From the NCBI GenBank assembly GCA_946811695.1, contig OX328125.1:41901709-41965708 (forward strand): 64,000 nucleotides of DNA, read 5' to 3'. Source of the stretch: Gonocerus acuteangulatus. Lineage: Eukaryota > Arthropoda > Insecta > Hemiptera > Coreidae. The position numbers and the translations under genes were made by a program. Positions within the stretch are counted from its first letter, which is position 1; each line of letters begins with the position of its first letter. Shown one piece after another: positions 1 to 12,200 of the stretch. Below the pieces are notes generated by a model that saw nothing but the letters and a program-made list of their open reading frames with translations, had not been told where the DNA came from and did not search any database.

Positions 1-822
1 GGGATTTGCAAACAGAATGAGAGAAAAAGAAAACGAGGGAATTTAAGAAGCCAGTAGAAATACTGTTTAAAATGAGCATGAAAAGAGTGACAGCCATTCA
101 CTTTGCTTTTCTCTTGTTTTTAACTTATCTACAATTATAAACAGCCTTCTAGCTGATATTACCAGGAAGTGGTAGCGTATTTAAATTGTTTGTACAATAC
201 CCCTATGGTAGCACAAATTAAGCGCACAACAATTTAAAAAGATATGTTTTAAATTTCTTTGCTGGGGTTGATATATTTGGTTGGTGAGACAACTTCTCTC
301 TGCAGCAGTGTTGCTCCTCTCTAGCATGCTATTTCTCCAAATTCCTTCCCTGCTCTATCAAACTATCATCGATCCTAGTTGGTTGACAAGGTAATGAAGA
401 GTCTCTAGCTTTGGGCTCCCTTTGTACTCCTTTGCCACTTTTTCAATAGCCTTTGGAATATAGTTCTGAAGATAGTAGCAGGAACTGGTGAAAGCGCTTA
501 GAGCCCGAGATAAAATTTGTGAAGGATTTGGTGTGTTTCATTTTTACTGAAGATCGTCCTTCTCGGCCAGCAACTACAAACTTTCAAGCAAGGCATATCT
601 TGATTAGTGGTTGCTTAAATAATGTCATGGGAAGAAAATATGCTCATGATTGTTTAATATAGTCTTTGTAAAGTATGATTTATATTTGAATTTGAAAGAA
701 CATTGCCTATTTGAGGTCACACAGGTAAACATTTTTATATCACTAAATAATTCAGTTTAATATTATTTTAAATAAAAATTTAGGATGTTAAAATTTAAAT
801 AAATAATAAATTAAGTAATTAC
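1..822. other. intron sequence at left edge, no exon seen
   Basis: This stretch lies downstream of the last visible RPB7 exon on the minus strand and should be intron leading to the final exon, which I cannot find here. I searched by eye for a codon pattern ending FAIG...MDDYLG and saw none. Positions 280-340 weakly resemble one arm of the hairpin at 51333-51444. Nothing else is supported. Confidence 0.4.
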
Positions 823-2521
823 TATTCCAGAAGCATCCACTCTCGTTCCAACAATTTTACATCGAATGACATCTTCAGCAGTAATAACTACATCCTAGAA
901 ATATGAAAAAAAAGAAATAACATAAATAAATGTATTAATATTTTAAAAAATATCAATTCTAAATAAATAAAGAAATACCTCATCTTTTGAACGGTAGCAT
1001 GGGGGAGTTTCGTTAGGGCAGAATTCCATGTCGGCAGGGATTGACTGAAATCAATATTTACAATCAGTTTTTTTGTTTTAAGTTTATGGGCCTTGAATGC
1101 ATAAAAATGTGTATAATTACGTATTATAGTACATACATTTACTAAGCCGTTAGACAAATATTTACAACATTTAAATAATAATTATTCTAATAACAATATT
1201 TAACCAATGTAAACGAGACAATACCTACAGTCCCTTTAAGCAAATCAAAATTAAAGGAATGGTCATTTGAAGATTTTAATTTTAGAATTATTCTGGGTAT
1301 GTTTGGCTATATTTTTAGAGCTACAACATTTAAGGGAACATAATAGCCCATAGATTTAAAAAGAAGCTCCAGCGGTACACAAATGATGTGATCTGAACAA
1401 ATTTCCAGACCAATTTTTCTGTACAAAGACAGAACCCAGAAATCTTTGACTTTATGGTTTTGCTTAGTATGAGCTCCTACATAAATACATGCATTATATG
1501 TTTGATACTTAGATCAAAAACCATTCAGTCATCACATTTGGTCTCAGTATGTGTAAAGTAGGCATAGAAAAATAAAGTTCTCTCATGGGTCTGGATTGTC
1601 TTCAATCCTGCAGCAGAGAAAATAAAACTGTGTGAGCCCCTCTTCTTTTACATCTTGACATATGGCACGACTAGTGTAGTTTTTTAAGCCAGAGTTTTTC
1701 TTTAGCCTTACAGTGAGCTTCTTCAGGAGGTGAATGTTGCTTGTTCATTGCCTGCAAGAAAAATGTTATATGGGGAAATTTTGCTTTCAACTAACAAACA
1801 AGCATTATTTACAACCTAAAGAAGCCGGCTGTAATACTGGAGTAATTTGTGGTTTAAAAAAAAGCACTGCTGATGACATATGGCAAAAAGGAAGAGAAGT
1901 TTAAAAGATAATAAAACCACTTGAAGTTCACTTGTTTTTATCTAATCTGCCAGATGCTAAACAATTCATTTATCTTGATCCAGTGATCCACATCTTTCAT
2001 GTTTATTGTCTAAATGTTATCAGTTAATGGCTAAACAAATTTAGAAACTTTGCTTTAGTTACTTAGTTGTTAAAAGACATTTTGGATTAAGAGTCAAAAT
2101 GGAAAGGGATGATTTCTACTCAGAGGCAGTCCTATATGACACAGAAATTGTAAAGAACTTAAAAACAGGTAGTGTCCATACTGTTTATATGTACAATATC
2201 AGCTCCTATGGCCAATGGCCATAGCCACGTTGAATGCACCTGTTCCCGTAGATCACCAAAGTTAAGCAACGTCGGGCGTTGTCAGTACCTGAATGGGTGA
2301 CCAACCATGTGCTGTTGGCATTATAAAAGGGTGGCAACCTGTAGATAGCCCGGCGCTAATAGCCAAATAGTTGATGCGCTGTTAAAAACGAAAAAAAATA
2401 TCAGCTCCTTTCAGAAAATTGTATGCTCTTTCTAATGGTGAATTTGATGTCTTCCTCCTCGAGTGGAACATTTTACTTACTTTTACTACCTGGTGTGCCC
2501 TACTGCAATCCTGATACACCC

Positions 2522-2579
<58 letters not shown>

Positions 2580-4465
2580 CTGTGTTTTAATGTATGCTGT
2601 GTGTAATATACTCTCTGTTTTTCTTTTTATATGTGAATAGAATTTCATTTTTTTTTTTTTTTTTTTAATAATACTCCTCTACTTTTATTATTTATTCATT
2701 TTTTTTTTTATTTAAATAAAGTTAAGGGTTAACAAATGAGTTCATCGAGACTTGAATCGTTGGAAGATACCTACGCTTACTTTGCCTATTGCTCCTGTAA
2801 AAGGGATCCACAGTATATCACGTGGTGTGGGATGAATGAGGGCGATGGACCTGAAGGATGGAGGAATGTAGCTTGCACTTTACTGCAATCTTCACCTTCA
2901 TCCAGAACATAACTCCCTCACCAAGTGTCACCATAGATTGATGTTACGTACCTACTAATATCTGCTGTATGTCCTTTACAGCAGGAAATATTCTCGAAAC
3001 AACCGCAGAAGAAAGTAATTACACATTTACTTTGGTTCCACATGTGAGAGGCATGTAGGCATATAATTTCTGGGTGCCTTATAAAGTTATAGCTGTATTG
3101 TAATGTATTCTTCAATGTTCAAAAGTACAAAGTTTTTATTAGATTTGTTCTGATGTGACCATTCAAACAGCTGCCTAGCATCAATAATTTGGTTCTTATA
3201 TGGTCTTTCTAGGCTTGCACTGGCTGCTAGTCTTTTCCAGAATTTTTAAAATTGTAACCCCTATTTTGTGGCATATCATATTAAAGCCCCATTCAACAGC
3301 TTTAAAATGAGACCACTCCCAGGTTAATATCATCACTGGTTGCGAGCCTATAGGCATCCAAAGGTGCCAAAATATGACACTTTTTCATAAAAATTTAAAT
3401 CTTTAAAAATTAATAACTTAAAAAATAATTGTGCTATGTAACTGAAATTTGGTATTTTTCCATAAGTCTATGATATATTACTGTATACCAAAAATCATGA
3501 AAATCTGAGACATCAAGTCCGAAAAGTGTGTTGATTTGTCATGGAATGACCCTTCATTAGGATGTTAAAGTTAACTTACATGGTGAGAAATGAAGCATGA
3601 GAGGGGTCCAATTTCTGCAAACATCCCCACCTAATGAAGAAAAAAGATGTTAACAAATATATATAAAATACGTAATCATAGACAGTTTTTTTTTTTTTCT
3701 TTTGCTGTTTAACTTCTAGTTGCATTAGTACCAAAATAGACTTCTCTCATTGCTGAGATATTTCAACTCATCTAGGTATTAAGGGTTAAATAGTAAAATC
3801 ATTTTGGTTTAAATTAGATCTTCATCCCATTATATCTGAAGAATAACATCACAAAAACAAGCAAGATAGAAAAGAAAAGAAAATTACAATGATTGGCCGA
3901 AATTAAGATGTAAATAAATTGAATTACATATAGTACCTTGTTTACTTGTGTTACGATTGCGTCCACTACCTCACCCTTGAATGGTCTGAATACAATAGCC
4001 TTGTACTTGACAGGGTAAACAACAAAGCCTTGCCCAGGTTGTATAATCCCAGCTCCAATGTTATCTATGTTAGTCACTGCAATAACAAACCCATACCTAC
4101 ACGAAACTAAGTAATGAATTTAAAATAAATTAATGGACATATTCATTCTAAAATAAAATGACAACTTACTTCCCAGTACAAGTGCCTTCAACTTCAGTAT
4201 ACAATTTTTGTTTTACAGTTTCATGAAGCTGGGGTCCAAAATACCTTGGATGAAGCAAGATGTCATGCTCCAAAGATATCTAAAACCACCAGTTTAATTT
4301 ATTTATAAATTCACATAAAAAAAAGTTGTATTTTTTAGTGAACAATATATGTTAAAGTGTCTACGGTAAACTGTACCATAAATAAAATACCAATAATATA
4401 ATAAATAGAATAGTATTAAATGATTTCATAACTGGATAAAATACTCAAATTACATGATAAAACAT
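823..4465 (-). CDS. POLR2G: DNA-directed RNA polymerase II subunit RPB7 (partial, last exon off-window)
   Basis: RPB7 pairs with RPB4 to form the stalk of nuclear RNA polymerase II, which binds emerging RNA and initiation factors. Six exons are visible on the minus strand: 4454-4465 (MFYH), 4170-4279, 3937-4096, 3580-3630, 979-1044 and 823-894. All junctions are GT/AG and the reading frame stays open across them, giving 157 codons. The human protein has 172 residues, so only about 15 C-terminal residues are missing; the exon ends at ...VDASGI followed by a donor (GTAATT), which predicts one more exon beyond position 1. The N-terminal RNP-like fold ([27 protein letters not shown]) and the OB-fold entry ([17 protein letters not shown]) match the family closely. 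Start chosen because MFYH|ISLEH is the conserved RPB7 N-terminus and is followed by a good donor. Intron 4 (1045-3579) carries a SINE and a TA microsatellite. Confidence 0.95.
2208..2396 (+). mobile_element. 5S rRNA-derived SINE with target-site duplication
   Basis: The head (about 2210-2325) is a recognisable 5S rRNA copy: GCCATAGCCACGTTGAATGC, then GAAGTTAAGCAACGTCGGGC-like sequence and a TGGGTGACC segment. The tail contains GGCGCTAATAGCC and AGTTGATGCGC, then runs into A-rich sequence. The 13-bp direct repeat AATATCAGCTCCT flanks it at 2195-2207 and 2397-2409, as expected for LINE-machinery insertion. This is SINE3-type architecture (5S promoter plus LINE-like tail). It shares its tail with tRNA-headed SINEs elsewhere in the window. 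Confidence 0.85.
2525..2578. repeat. (TA)n microsatellite
   Basis: About 27 uninterrupted TA units in an RPB7 intron. The apparent YIYIYI peptide across it is an artefact. Confidence 0.95.
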
Positions 4466-4614
4466 CTTCTAACTTCCAGAAGCAGAGATTTAAATAAGTA
4501 ATAAACAAAAGAGTGAGAGGCGGGTGGGAGGTTATACCCGCCAGTATTTACATCTGGTTGCTGAGATAAGCGAATAGATGTAAATACTTGGTGTTGTATA
4601 GTTCGCGATTGGAT

Positions 4615-4705
4615 TGTTCAAAAGAAAGTGCCTAGTTTCATGGGTTCGATTCTCACTACGGGTGGTGGCTTTTCTTTCGAAAAACGAAAGGGAATCAGCG
4701 CTATC
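4615..4705 (+). repeat. tRNA-like promoter remnant (third Pol III repeat family)
   Basis: GGGTTCGATTCTCACTACGG is B-box-like and is followed by GGTGGTGGCTTTTCTTTCGAA. The same block recurs, degraded, near 54705-54740 (plus) and, inverted, near 22635-22680 and 52910-52960. A-box sequence is not clear, so these are probably 5'-decayed SINE remnants. Confidence 0.45.
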
Positions 4706-4936
4706 CAGGCTAGAAAAGAGTGGAAAACTTGTCCCAAAAATCTCTTCTATATATAACTGGACGTTAACATTTAAATGAATTATAAATAGTACCACTATGA
4801 TTTGATTCTCATTGCTGAATGTTCATTTTGCGTGTTTTAAGGCTTGTTTCTCCACAGGTTTTTTTTCAAATGTAAATACTACTGGGAATCAGGAAAAAAA
4901 GTATCAACTTGCCTTTAAAGAATTTATAATTCATAA

Positions 4937-4943
<7 letters not shown>

Positions 4944-5014
<71 letters not shown>
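4944..5014. repeat. (TA)n microsatellite
   Basis: About 35 TA units between the RPB7 start and the small minus-strand gene. Confidence 0.95.
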
Positions 5015-5016
<2 letters not shown>

Positions 5017-5210
5017 AAAGGTGGTGCAGAAAAAGAACAGATTGGATTTTCACAGGAGGAAGGAACATTTCAATTAACAAATTTATTACAATAAGGCATG
5101 AAATTCGAAAAAGCTCTTTATTGATAGCAATTAGAAATAAAAGACATTTTATAATTTATTTATTTATTAAACGAGTATTACACTCAATTAGATAATACAA
5201 AGTACAATTT

Positions 5211-5265
5211 TTTTTTTTTTTTTTTTGAGGCGTGCCAATCTTATGGTCATTAGCGCCAGGAAAGT
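5211..5265 (-). repeat. SINE 3'-tail fragment with poly-A
   Basis: On the minus strand this reads CCTGGCGCTAATGACCATAA, then GCACGCC and a poly-A of about 15. This matches the GGCGCTAATAGCC...GCGCCGTAAAA tail shared by the 5S- and tRNA-headed SINEs. The head is missing. Confidence 0.55.
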
Positions 5266-5353
5266 ACAAAAATAATGAAATAATTATATAACTATGAGTA
5301 TTACAATGACAAACAAATAAGATTGAAATTTCAACTTTTGTCTTAATGATCAC

Positions 5354-5358
<5 letters not shown>

Positions 5359-5435
<77 letters not shown>
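5359..5435. repeat. (TA)n microsatellite
   Basis: About 38 uninterrupted TA units, intergenic. Confidence 0.95.
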
Positions 5436-5439
<4 letters not shown>

Positions 5440-5945
5440 TGCAAATCGTCGATTTCATTCCTTTGACTATTAATGTTTTCCAGCGTGCCGAGAACAACAA
5501 TGGTGCTATGTGATGTTAGCATAGGGCGAACCATTTATTAACTAAATCAGCTCGAAAAGGAGCTATAAGTGATTTTTTTTTCAAAATTGGAAAAATCCTC
5601 GCTTTTGATGCATTTTTCGAATACAATTTGCACGGATTGTTTTCTCTCTTAAAGTAAGTTATAGTTTCAAAAACAAGATGGAAAGTTGACGTCATTGATT
5701 CCAACTACGAAAGATGGTTCCAGCTTCCGAAGAAATGTGATGGTAAAAAAAACACATTAGAACTTGTTGGTGGCCTAGATAGGTATTTTTTTTAGTTTAA
5801 ACGACTTTAAAAGTAATTGATAAGGCTTTAACGTTTCTGGTTTCTTGGGAAATTATATAAGTAAAAAATAGAACCATTAATGGAATATATATAGAAAATA
5901 AATAAATAAATCAAGCTAATAATTATTAGCATATCAATGATTTAT

Positions 5946-7001
5946 TCATTCTGTATTATGAATTAAATTGGAGATATACAACACTATATTTTGGATTTTA
6001 GCTAAAGCTAAATATTTCTCCGACAATAAAAGGCTGGCTGAATCTGATGTATTTGATCTGAAATATAAAAATAACAACATTAAAAAGAATACATATTCTT
6101 TGTGAAATGTACCAATAAATAGATAAAAAAAAAGTATTGGAAATAATTGCGATTACTTTAAGTGAATTTGCTTTACAGAAACAGTCAGGTGCCTTGCCAT
6201 TTCATCAATGTCTTTAGCAATTTTGTCTTGAAAGTATGAAGCTGAAAAAAATGTTATATTTGTTACTTTATTAATCATTTCGTCGGCTTACATGTGTATT
6301 ACATGGTCTATTTCCTTGTTTTGTATTTTATTTTTCTGGACTGAAATTTTAAAATCGTTGGATTATTTAACTAAACTGCTCAGAAAAAAAAAATCCGAAC
6401 TAGAAAATCTTGACTTAATGTGTTTCACTTATGGACTGACGATTTATTTTAAAAACATTACCTCGTAGAGGAGTGATTTTTTTAAAAATATTTTATTTAA
6501 TTTCCAATAATATTACTTTTTAAATGTTCAGGAAGATCAAATAGTTCAATTGCGCGTGGGCAAACTACAATGAAAATAATAAATGTTCTCTTCTTTTTGG
6601 CCATTTTTTAAGCCAATGAACAGCACTTTACACGAAACACTATGAAGATGATTAGTTTCGTTTAGGACCAGGAAAGGCTTTAAGATGCCAGGCAAGGGGA
6701 AAAGTGTTTAATGTTCAATATTTAGCCAAAGCTTAGGCTTTAAACTATAACGTTGCCAATATACTTCCCAATTTCTAAAACTGTTATCGAAAGAGTAAAT
6801 ATTTCATTTGGTTTACAGAGATAACATACTAATTTCTGAAATTGTATCATTTGGTGACATGGTCTCTTCTTCAGGCATCAGGTCGTCATCAATGCTAGAA
6901 CATTTTAAAACAGTTATTTAAAAAAATTTTATGCAATTTAACCACACAGATCCTGGATTTTCTTTATCTTACCTGTCGAAATATTTCTCACTTTTAGCCA
7001 T
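5946..7001 (-). CDS. unrecognised 96-residue acidic/helical protein, four exons
   Basis: I do not recognise this protein, but the gene model is clean. Exons: 6973-7001 (MAKSEKYFD), 6830-6894, 6157-6241 and 5946-6057. All junctions are GT/AG and the phases fit, giving 291 nt including TGA. AATAAA (5941-5946, overlapping the stop) is a ready polyadenylation signal. The first third is acidic (SIDDDLMPEEETMSPNDT). The rest looks amphipathic-helical (YFQDKIAKDIDEMARHL, then SEKYLALAKIQNIVLYISNL) with no transmembrane span or signal peptide. The size and pattern recall small subunits of helical-bundle complexes such as BLOC-1 or BORC, but I cannot match it to one. An alternative read-through of exon 3 stops immediately after HLK, so a shorter isoform is possible. 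It lies on the same strand as RPB7, and its start faces away from THOC7. Confidence 0.65.
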
Positions 7002-7393
7002 ATTAGGCAATTTATCTTAACAACTCCGTCGCTCAGAAACAAAATAAGCAGGTCGATTAATAATTGTTAACAATGGAATAAATGCACAGCCCTTTAAATC
7101 TGCTAAATGAGCTGAATATAATATGTTAAATTTGAACTTTATTAATAAAAAAAAATGTTCCAACTTAATTTATTTATACTTAAATATTTTAAAAATGAAA
7201 GGATTAAAAAAAAAAAACTTTTTATGAAAGCATTTCATACCAAGTTTAAATTGTTGAATCGTACATTCACCAGAACACTATTGTTTAAGATGTTAAAACA
7301 TAAAAACGAGATAATTGACCAAAACCCGGCCTATATAAGGGGGGGGCTTACAACCTTAAAAATAAATTAAATAAGATCACTTAGTTCAGAAAA

Positions 7394-7739
7394 GGGGGCG
7401 AGGTTAGCTCAGTGGTAGAGCACTGGACTAATAAGTTAAAGGACCTGAGTTCAATTCCCGAGCAAGCACTAAAGATTTTTTCTTCTAGTGTCTTCGCTCA
7501 TGGGTTGGATTCGGCCTCCCTGACCGTCCCTAGGCCAACCCAGCCTTTAATTAATTTAATAATGGGTACCTTGGTTGGTGCTAATGACTCTAGCAGTCGA
7601 AGCAGCCAAGGGGGAAATCAGGCGGCCGGAGCATAGTATTGACCACACTATCTCCCTAGTGTGCCGTATGGTCAAGAATCAGATCCTCTATAGTATCTGC
7701 CCCTCAGGGCCCTCATGGCCTGTTACGGGACTGATTTTT
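7394..7739 (+). mobile_element. tRNA-derived SINE, family 1, with 13-bp target duplication
   Basis: Box A (GTTAGCTCAGTGGTAGAGC) and a B-box-like GAGTTCAATTCCC lie near the 5' end, so the head is tRNA-derived. The body contains GGCGGCCGGAGCATAGTATT and AGTGTGCCGTATGGTCAAGA, which recur in the copy at 15688-16007. The direct repeat TTAGTTCAGAAAA at 7381-7393 and 7740-7752 marks the insertion. Confidence 0.85.
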
Positions 7740-7767
7740 TTAGTTCAGAAAAATATTTTTTTAAGTG

Positions 7768-7868
7768 TAATAGCGTTTTAATTTGCTAACTATTCCCACT
7801 TCTATATTGTTAGTATTCCATACCCCCCAAATGCTCTCTGCCCCCCCCCGAAATTATTTTCTATATTT
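7768..7868 (-). repeat. fragment of GCGTATATA dispersed repeat
   Basis: On the minus strand it contains GGGGTATGGAATACTAACAA and an AATAGTTAGC-like stretch. The same blocks, in the same order, occur at 54250-54300 and 36580-36640. Only part of the element is present. Confidence 0.55.
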
Positions 7869-9238
7869 GCCCATGGACCAAAACAGTTACGTTAGTCAGT
7901 AACCCAATTCTGTCAGTTCTTTTTCTACTTATTAATAAAATGTTCTAATCTATTTTATTTCTAATTGAAGAATGCAAAAGAAATTGATATGTAGGAAATC
8001 TAGCAGAAAACGCCATTAGCAATGAATAATATTCGTTGCTAAAATGGCCAATGGGCTTTTTTTCCTATCGTCCTTCTTGTCATCTAATCATGAACATAAG
8101 AATTATAAAAAATACTTAGTGTATTGTATAATTGGCAAATAAAGATATTTAAAAAAAAAAATTAATCTTGAAAGGGAGAAAAGCACTGCTGGATAACAGC
8201 ATTTAGAAATTATCTGCTTGAAAATTGTAAGCCATTTTCTTACAACGAAATTTAATTAAATTTGAAAGGATGAGTCGTTCACATATAATACGTACATTTG
8301 GAATCAACTATTCAAGATCAAAAGTAATAATAATACATAATGCCTAAAATACTAAAATAAAATTTCTTACTTTCTTAATCGTACATAACATAATTATGCG
8401 TTCTGAATATCATTTCCCCAAGATGTGTATTCAATTTTTTCATGTTAAAAATGCTGTGGTAAGGGCTTCAATCCTTCCTGTGGGAGAATTTTTATTCAAA
8501 GCTGCAATAATGAAAGATTTTTTTTTTTTTTTCTCATCATATCTTCTTACATCCTACCTACTAAAGGCCGAAAATGGACCCATGTTTAATGACCCCAAGT
8601 TTAACTTACGTGAAATTGACTTAGTAATTTAGCTCCAGCGTGGCGGACTTTTCTAGCCTGTTTTTGGTGTTTGGCGTTTTCAATCGGAGAAAGAATTGAA
8701 CACTAATCGACCAAACGGGGTTTATCTTTGGTTATTGGGGGGGGGGGGGTGGATATTTTTTTTAGGCAATATCCCTAAATAGTTTAAGAAATGGGACTGA
8801 CCAGAGATATTTACTAAATCAATTTTTTGAGGCATTTACAACTTTACGATTTATAATTATCATTTTTTATGGATTATAATTTAAAAATGTAATGCTGTCA
8901 AAGTAGATATCAAGTCTGCAAGAGCGCAGTGAAGGTTATATTTTGAATTGGTTCTAGAATACCTGTTAGGAAAATCTGGAAGTTAGGAAAACATGTCCTG
9001 TATTTGATCATTGCTCTATGAATTTTCTCTCTTATGAGCTTGCATATAATAATAATATAATAACATAGTTATTAGGTATTGATGTCAATTGTCTGGCTTA
9101 ATTTTGTCTTTCTTATATTCTGTCATAATTATTATAATGTTTTAGCATAATTTCTGTTGTGAACTACATCAGCATCCCCAAAGCAACCATTCAAACTTTT
9201 TCATTAATCACTGCATTTTATTTAAATAACCCCTCAGA

Positions 9239-12200
9239 ATGGATGAAGGTAAGTTTATTTTTATGGTTATAATTCCTATATGGGTTATTTATCTTGAATG
9301 CTGATTTCGATTTATTTTTTTGACAGAAGAAATAATACGGAGGCGCCTTCTGATTGATGGTGATGGAACTGGTGATGATAGAAGGATAAATATTCTATTA
9401 AAAAAATTCTTTAAATGGTGCAATAGTGAAGATTCGTCCTCCGATGGGTGAGTAGTAGTTTTTTAATAACTGTGAAATGAAACTAGAAGATATTACTTCA
9501 GGGAACGTAGCGGGTACTAGCTCTTACAGAAAAACCTTCTAGTTAACCCTTTAACGGGCACATTTCGCTAGCTATGTTGGAATTGTTTAAATTTATATTT
9601 GGGAGTCTGGGGGCATCCATTTACTAAATATGAACCCAGGATGTTAAAAAAAAAAAAATTGTATCCATAAATACGGGGTAGGCCGCTAGAGCGGCCCTTG
9701 CCCTTTCCAGGCATTGGGAATCCCCGATATGCAATGCCCTTGATACGTCGTAAAGCCGATTCCAAATCGCAAAGATCACGAAAATGAAAATGGTTCATTT
9801 GATGGCGTTACCCTAAGATTGGCAGGCTCTTGAAAAAAAAAAATTATAATAATAGTATAATGCTAGCCCACAATATCATTTAAGACAGAATTGAGAAAAA
9901 CATTTCATTAGGAATGCCAAAAAAAGTATTTTTTCCTTCCAGTCTCACGAGAGTAAGGTACTTATGAGACGAATCAATGAATAACATAAGCGATATACTC
10001 ATTTCAATTAAAATCAATTAATTCCTAATCTAGAATGTATAAAAGAATTATTACATACTTTGAAATGATTTCCGGATAAGATGAGTGATCGAGAGAGCCA
10101 ATAATGCGCGGCCAACACTGACACAAGAAGAGTGCGGGAATGGGCCAGGACCGCTTTATTGGTCAACTTGGTCATATGTCGGCTCCTCGGGCCCAAGACC
10201 TCCAAATACTATTTTTTGGCATACCCCGGCATCTAGCAGGAAGCATTGGAACCAATTCCGCCTCACTCGCGCCATTTTTCAATTTCAGCGTGCAGTGGCC
10301 GCTCAAGCGGTCCTTGCCCGTTAAGGTGTTAATAGTTATAGTAGCCATGGTTAAAAGCACCCAAAGGAAAATATAAAAATCATTGCAGGCAAATAAAAAC
10401 AATCTTTGACCTGATTTAGGTTTATTTGTTTAAGGTTATGGTAAATATAAGAATAATGTTTTGAGTCATATAAAGAACACATTTTCGTTCTTTGGTTTTG
10501 GAAGGGGCAGTAATATATTATTCTTAACATTTTTATTGTTATTGCTTTGTCCTAAGTTGTGTAATATTTTTGTTACATTTAATAATTTGTTCTTGGAACT
10601 GATTTCTGACTTGTTTTTTATTGATTCTCATGTTATTATTTTTTTTTTTTTTTTAGAAAAGACCATTTGCAATCTCAAATAACTCAGTGCGAATATGCTT
10701 TTATTAAGTCTAGGCTTGCTGCATCTATGGTTGCCTCTGAGTTAGATAATTACAATAATATAGCTGCACACATCAATGAAACCATGGCCATGGTTCAAAA
10801 AGAGTTTGAGGAAGCTAAAGAAGAATTTAAAGAAGCTAAACTGATTAGAAAAAACCGTTTGGAATATGAAGCTTTAGCCCGTGTTATTAATGACCAGCCA
10901 GATAGAAAAGACACTAATGAAAAACTGATGGCCATAAAAAAAGAACTTCACTCTTTAGAGGTATATGTTTTTCATATTTTTTTTTCTAATAATAAAGCTT
11001 CAAATTATGTTGTATGTTTTTGCACGATGTATATGCAAGAACTATCATACGAATAAAATAGACCACTTTCATCAAGTAAATAGACAATATAATTGGCATC
11101 AACTCTGTACGAGTTCATTGTATTAACTTGTTAGCTGCTGGTGGGCAACAGGTCCAGCTGACGAAAAAATGACGTATAGGTCTCCGGGGACCTATTCAAA
11201 TCTTAACCAGCTCTGCACCATAGGTCTCCAGGGACCTATAATTACTTTTATTAGTAGTTAAACAAAAAATGATCTGCAAATCTTGTAAAAGCATTTGCAG
11301 ACTTTGTTTTTGCGGTAAACATTTTAATAATCATTGAAGAAGCTTCTGTCAACGAAGTAAGTCGATACATATTTTAGAAATAGAACAGTCAAAAGTAATT
11401 AATAATTTTATCAGTTCGTATTTATGGTAATAAATATGGGCAAGGATATTTGTGCAAATTCACCACCTTTTATGGCATCGTGGTTTATTTTATTGTGGTA
11501 TGTAATAAAAAGAAACAACATCTGGATAAACATTTATTTTATACAAACAAAAACTAAAACTTTAGAAACAAATTAGTTGTGGTACGTATTGAAACACTCC
11601 AGGCAAAATCCCGGGGTATCTGGACATGTATCACAATAGGTGATAATGTGCTTTACTTTATTGTTTGCTTCTCTAACTGACAATGTTTTTCTGAGTTCTT
11701 TAAAGCACCCCTTGCATGTTCTTCGCTTTTTCTGTCCAGGGCCAGTAGGCTTGATGAAAGTATCTTGTCTTTGCCGAGGATTGAGCGTAACAAGGAAAAT
11801 ATTTTCAACATTGCTTAAATGAATTAGACTCTCGATTAATGATCTTCTGAAATCGACGATTCCCAACTTGTTTGGTGAAACAGTATTATAAAGTAATTAT
11901 TCATTAAATGACCCTTAGCTCAAATATATGTAACTGGCGAATAAGGCGGAAGGAATTTAATGTTTAAGTGTGTTCCCCTGAAGAGGCACCAAAAAGGGTG
12001 CGAAACATGTAGGGAAGATAAATAAAAAGTGTAAAAGTGTGTGGCGATATTTTATTGACCTTCCGCCTTATTCGCCAGTATTATAAACTATCCATGAATT
12101 AACTACTGTCGTACCAAATAGTAATTCGAAAACTACTTTTCTACGCCACTTCAGGCTTTTTCGTACTGCTGTGTGATATGAAGCCATCTGGTCACTTAGG

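Larger units (their letters stand above)
1045..3579. other. RPB7 intron 4 contents
   Basis: A 2.5-kb intron. It contains a 5S-derived SINE (2208-2396), a TA microsatellite (2525-2578) and a poly-T run near 2649-2666. No open frame in it looks like an exon. Positions 1560-1760 read on the minus strand give broken transposon-like peptide, too degraded to name. Confidence 0.5.
7002..9238. other. intergenic region between divergent small gene and THOC7
   Basis: Contains a tRNA-derived SINE (7394-7739), a fragment of the GCGTATATA dispersed repeat (7768-7868, minus) and a G13 run near 8737-8750. It presumably includes promoters for both flanking genes, but I see no clear TATA box. No coding region supported. 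Confidence 0.5.

Noticed and set aside
888..1157. 89-residue minus-strand open frame
   Set aside because: It overlaps an RPB7 exon in the wrong frame; the conserved peptide [17 protein letters not shown] lies in another frame with proper splice sites.
2210..2325. Functional 5S rRNA gene
   Set aside because: It has substitutions, is joined to a SINE tail and is flanked by a target duplication.
4812..5500. Open frames made of YIYIYI runs
   Set aside because: They are translations of (TA)n microsatellites; the same applies at 2382-2648, 17657-17845, 28690-28887, 31450-31814 and 32814-33032.
7412..7781. Two open frames
   Set aside because: They lie in a tRNA-derived SINE with target duplications.
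10014..10402. Overlapping open frames on both strands
   Set aside because: They fall in the GC-richer interior and edge of the TTAA MITE and match no family.
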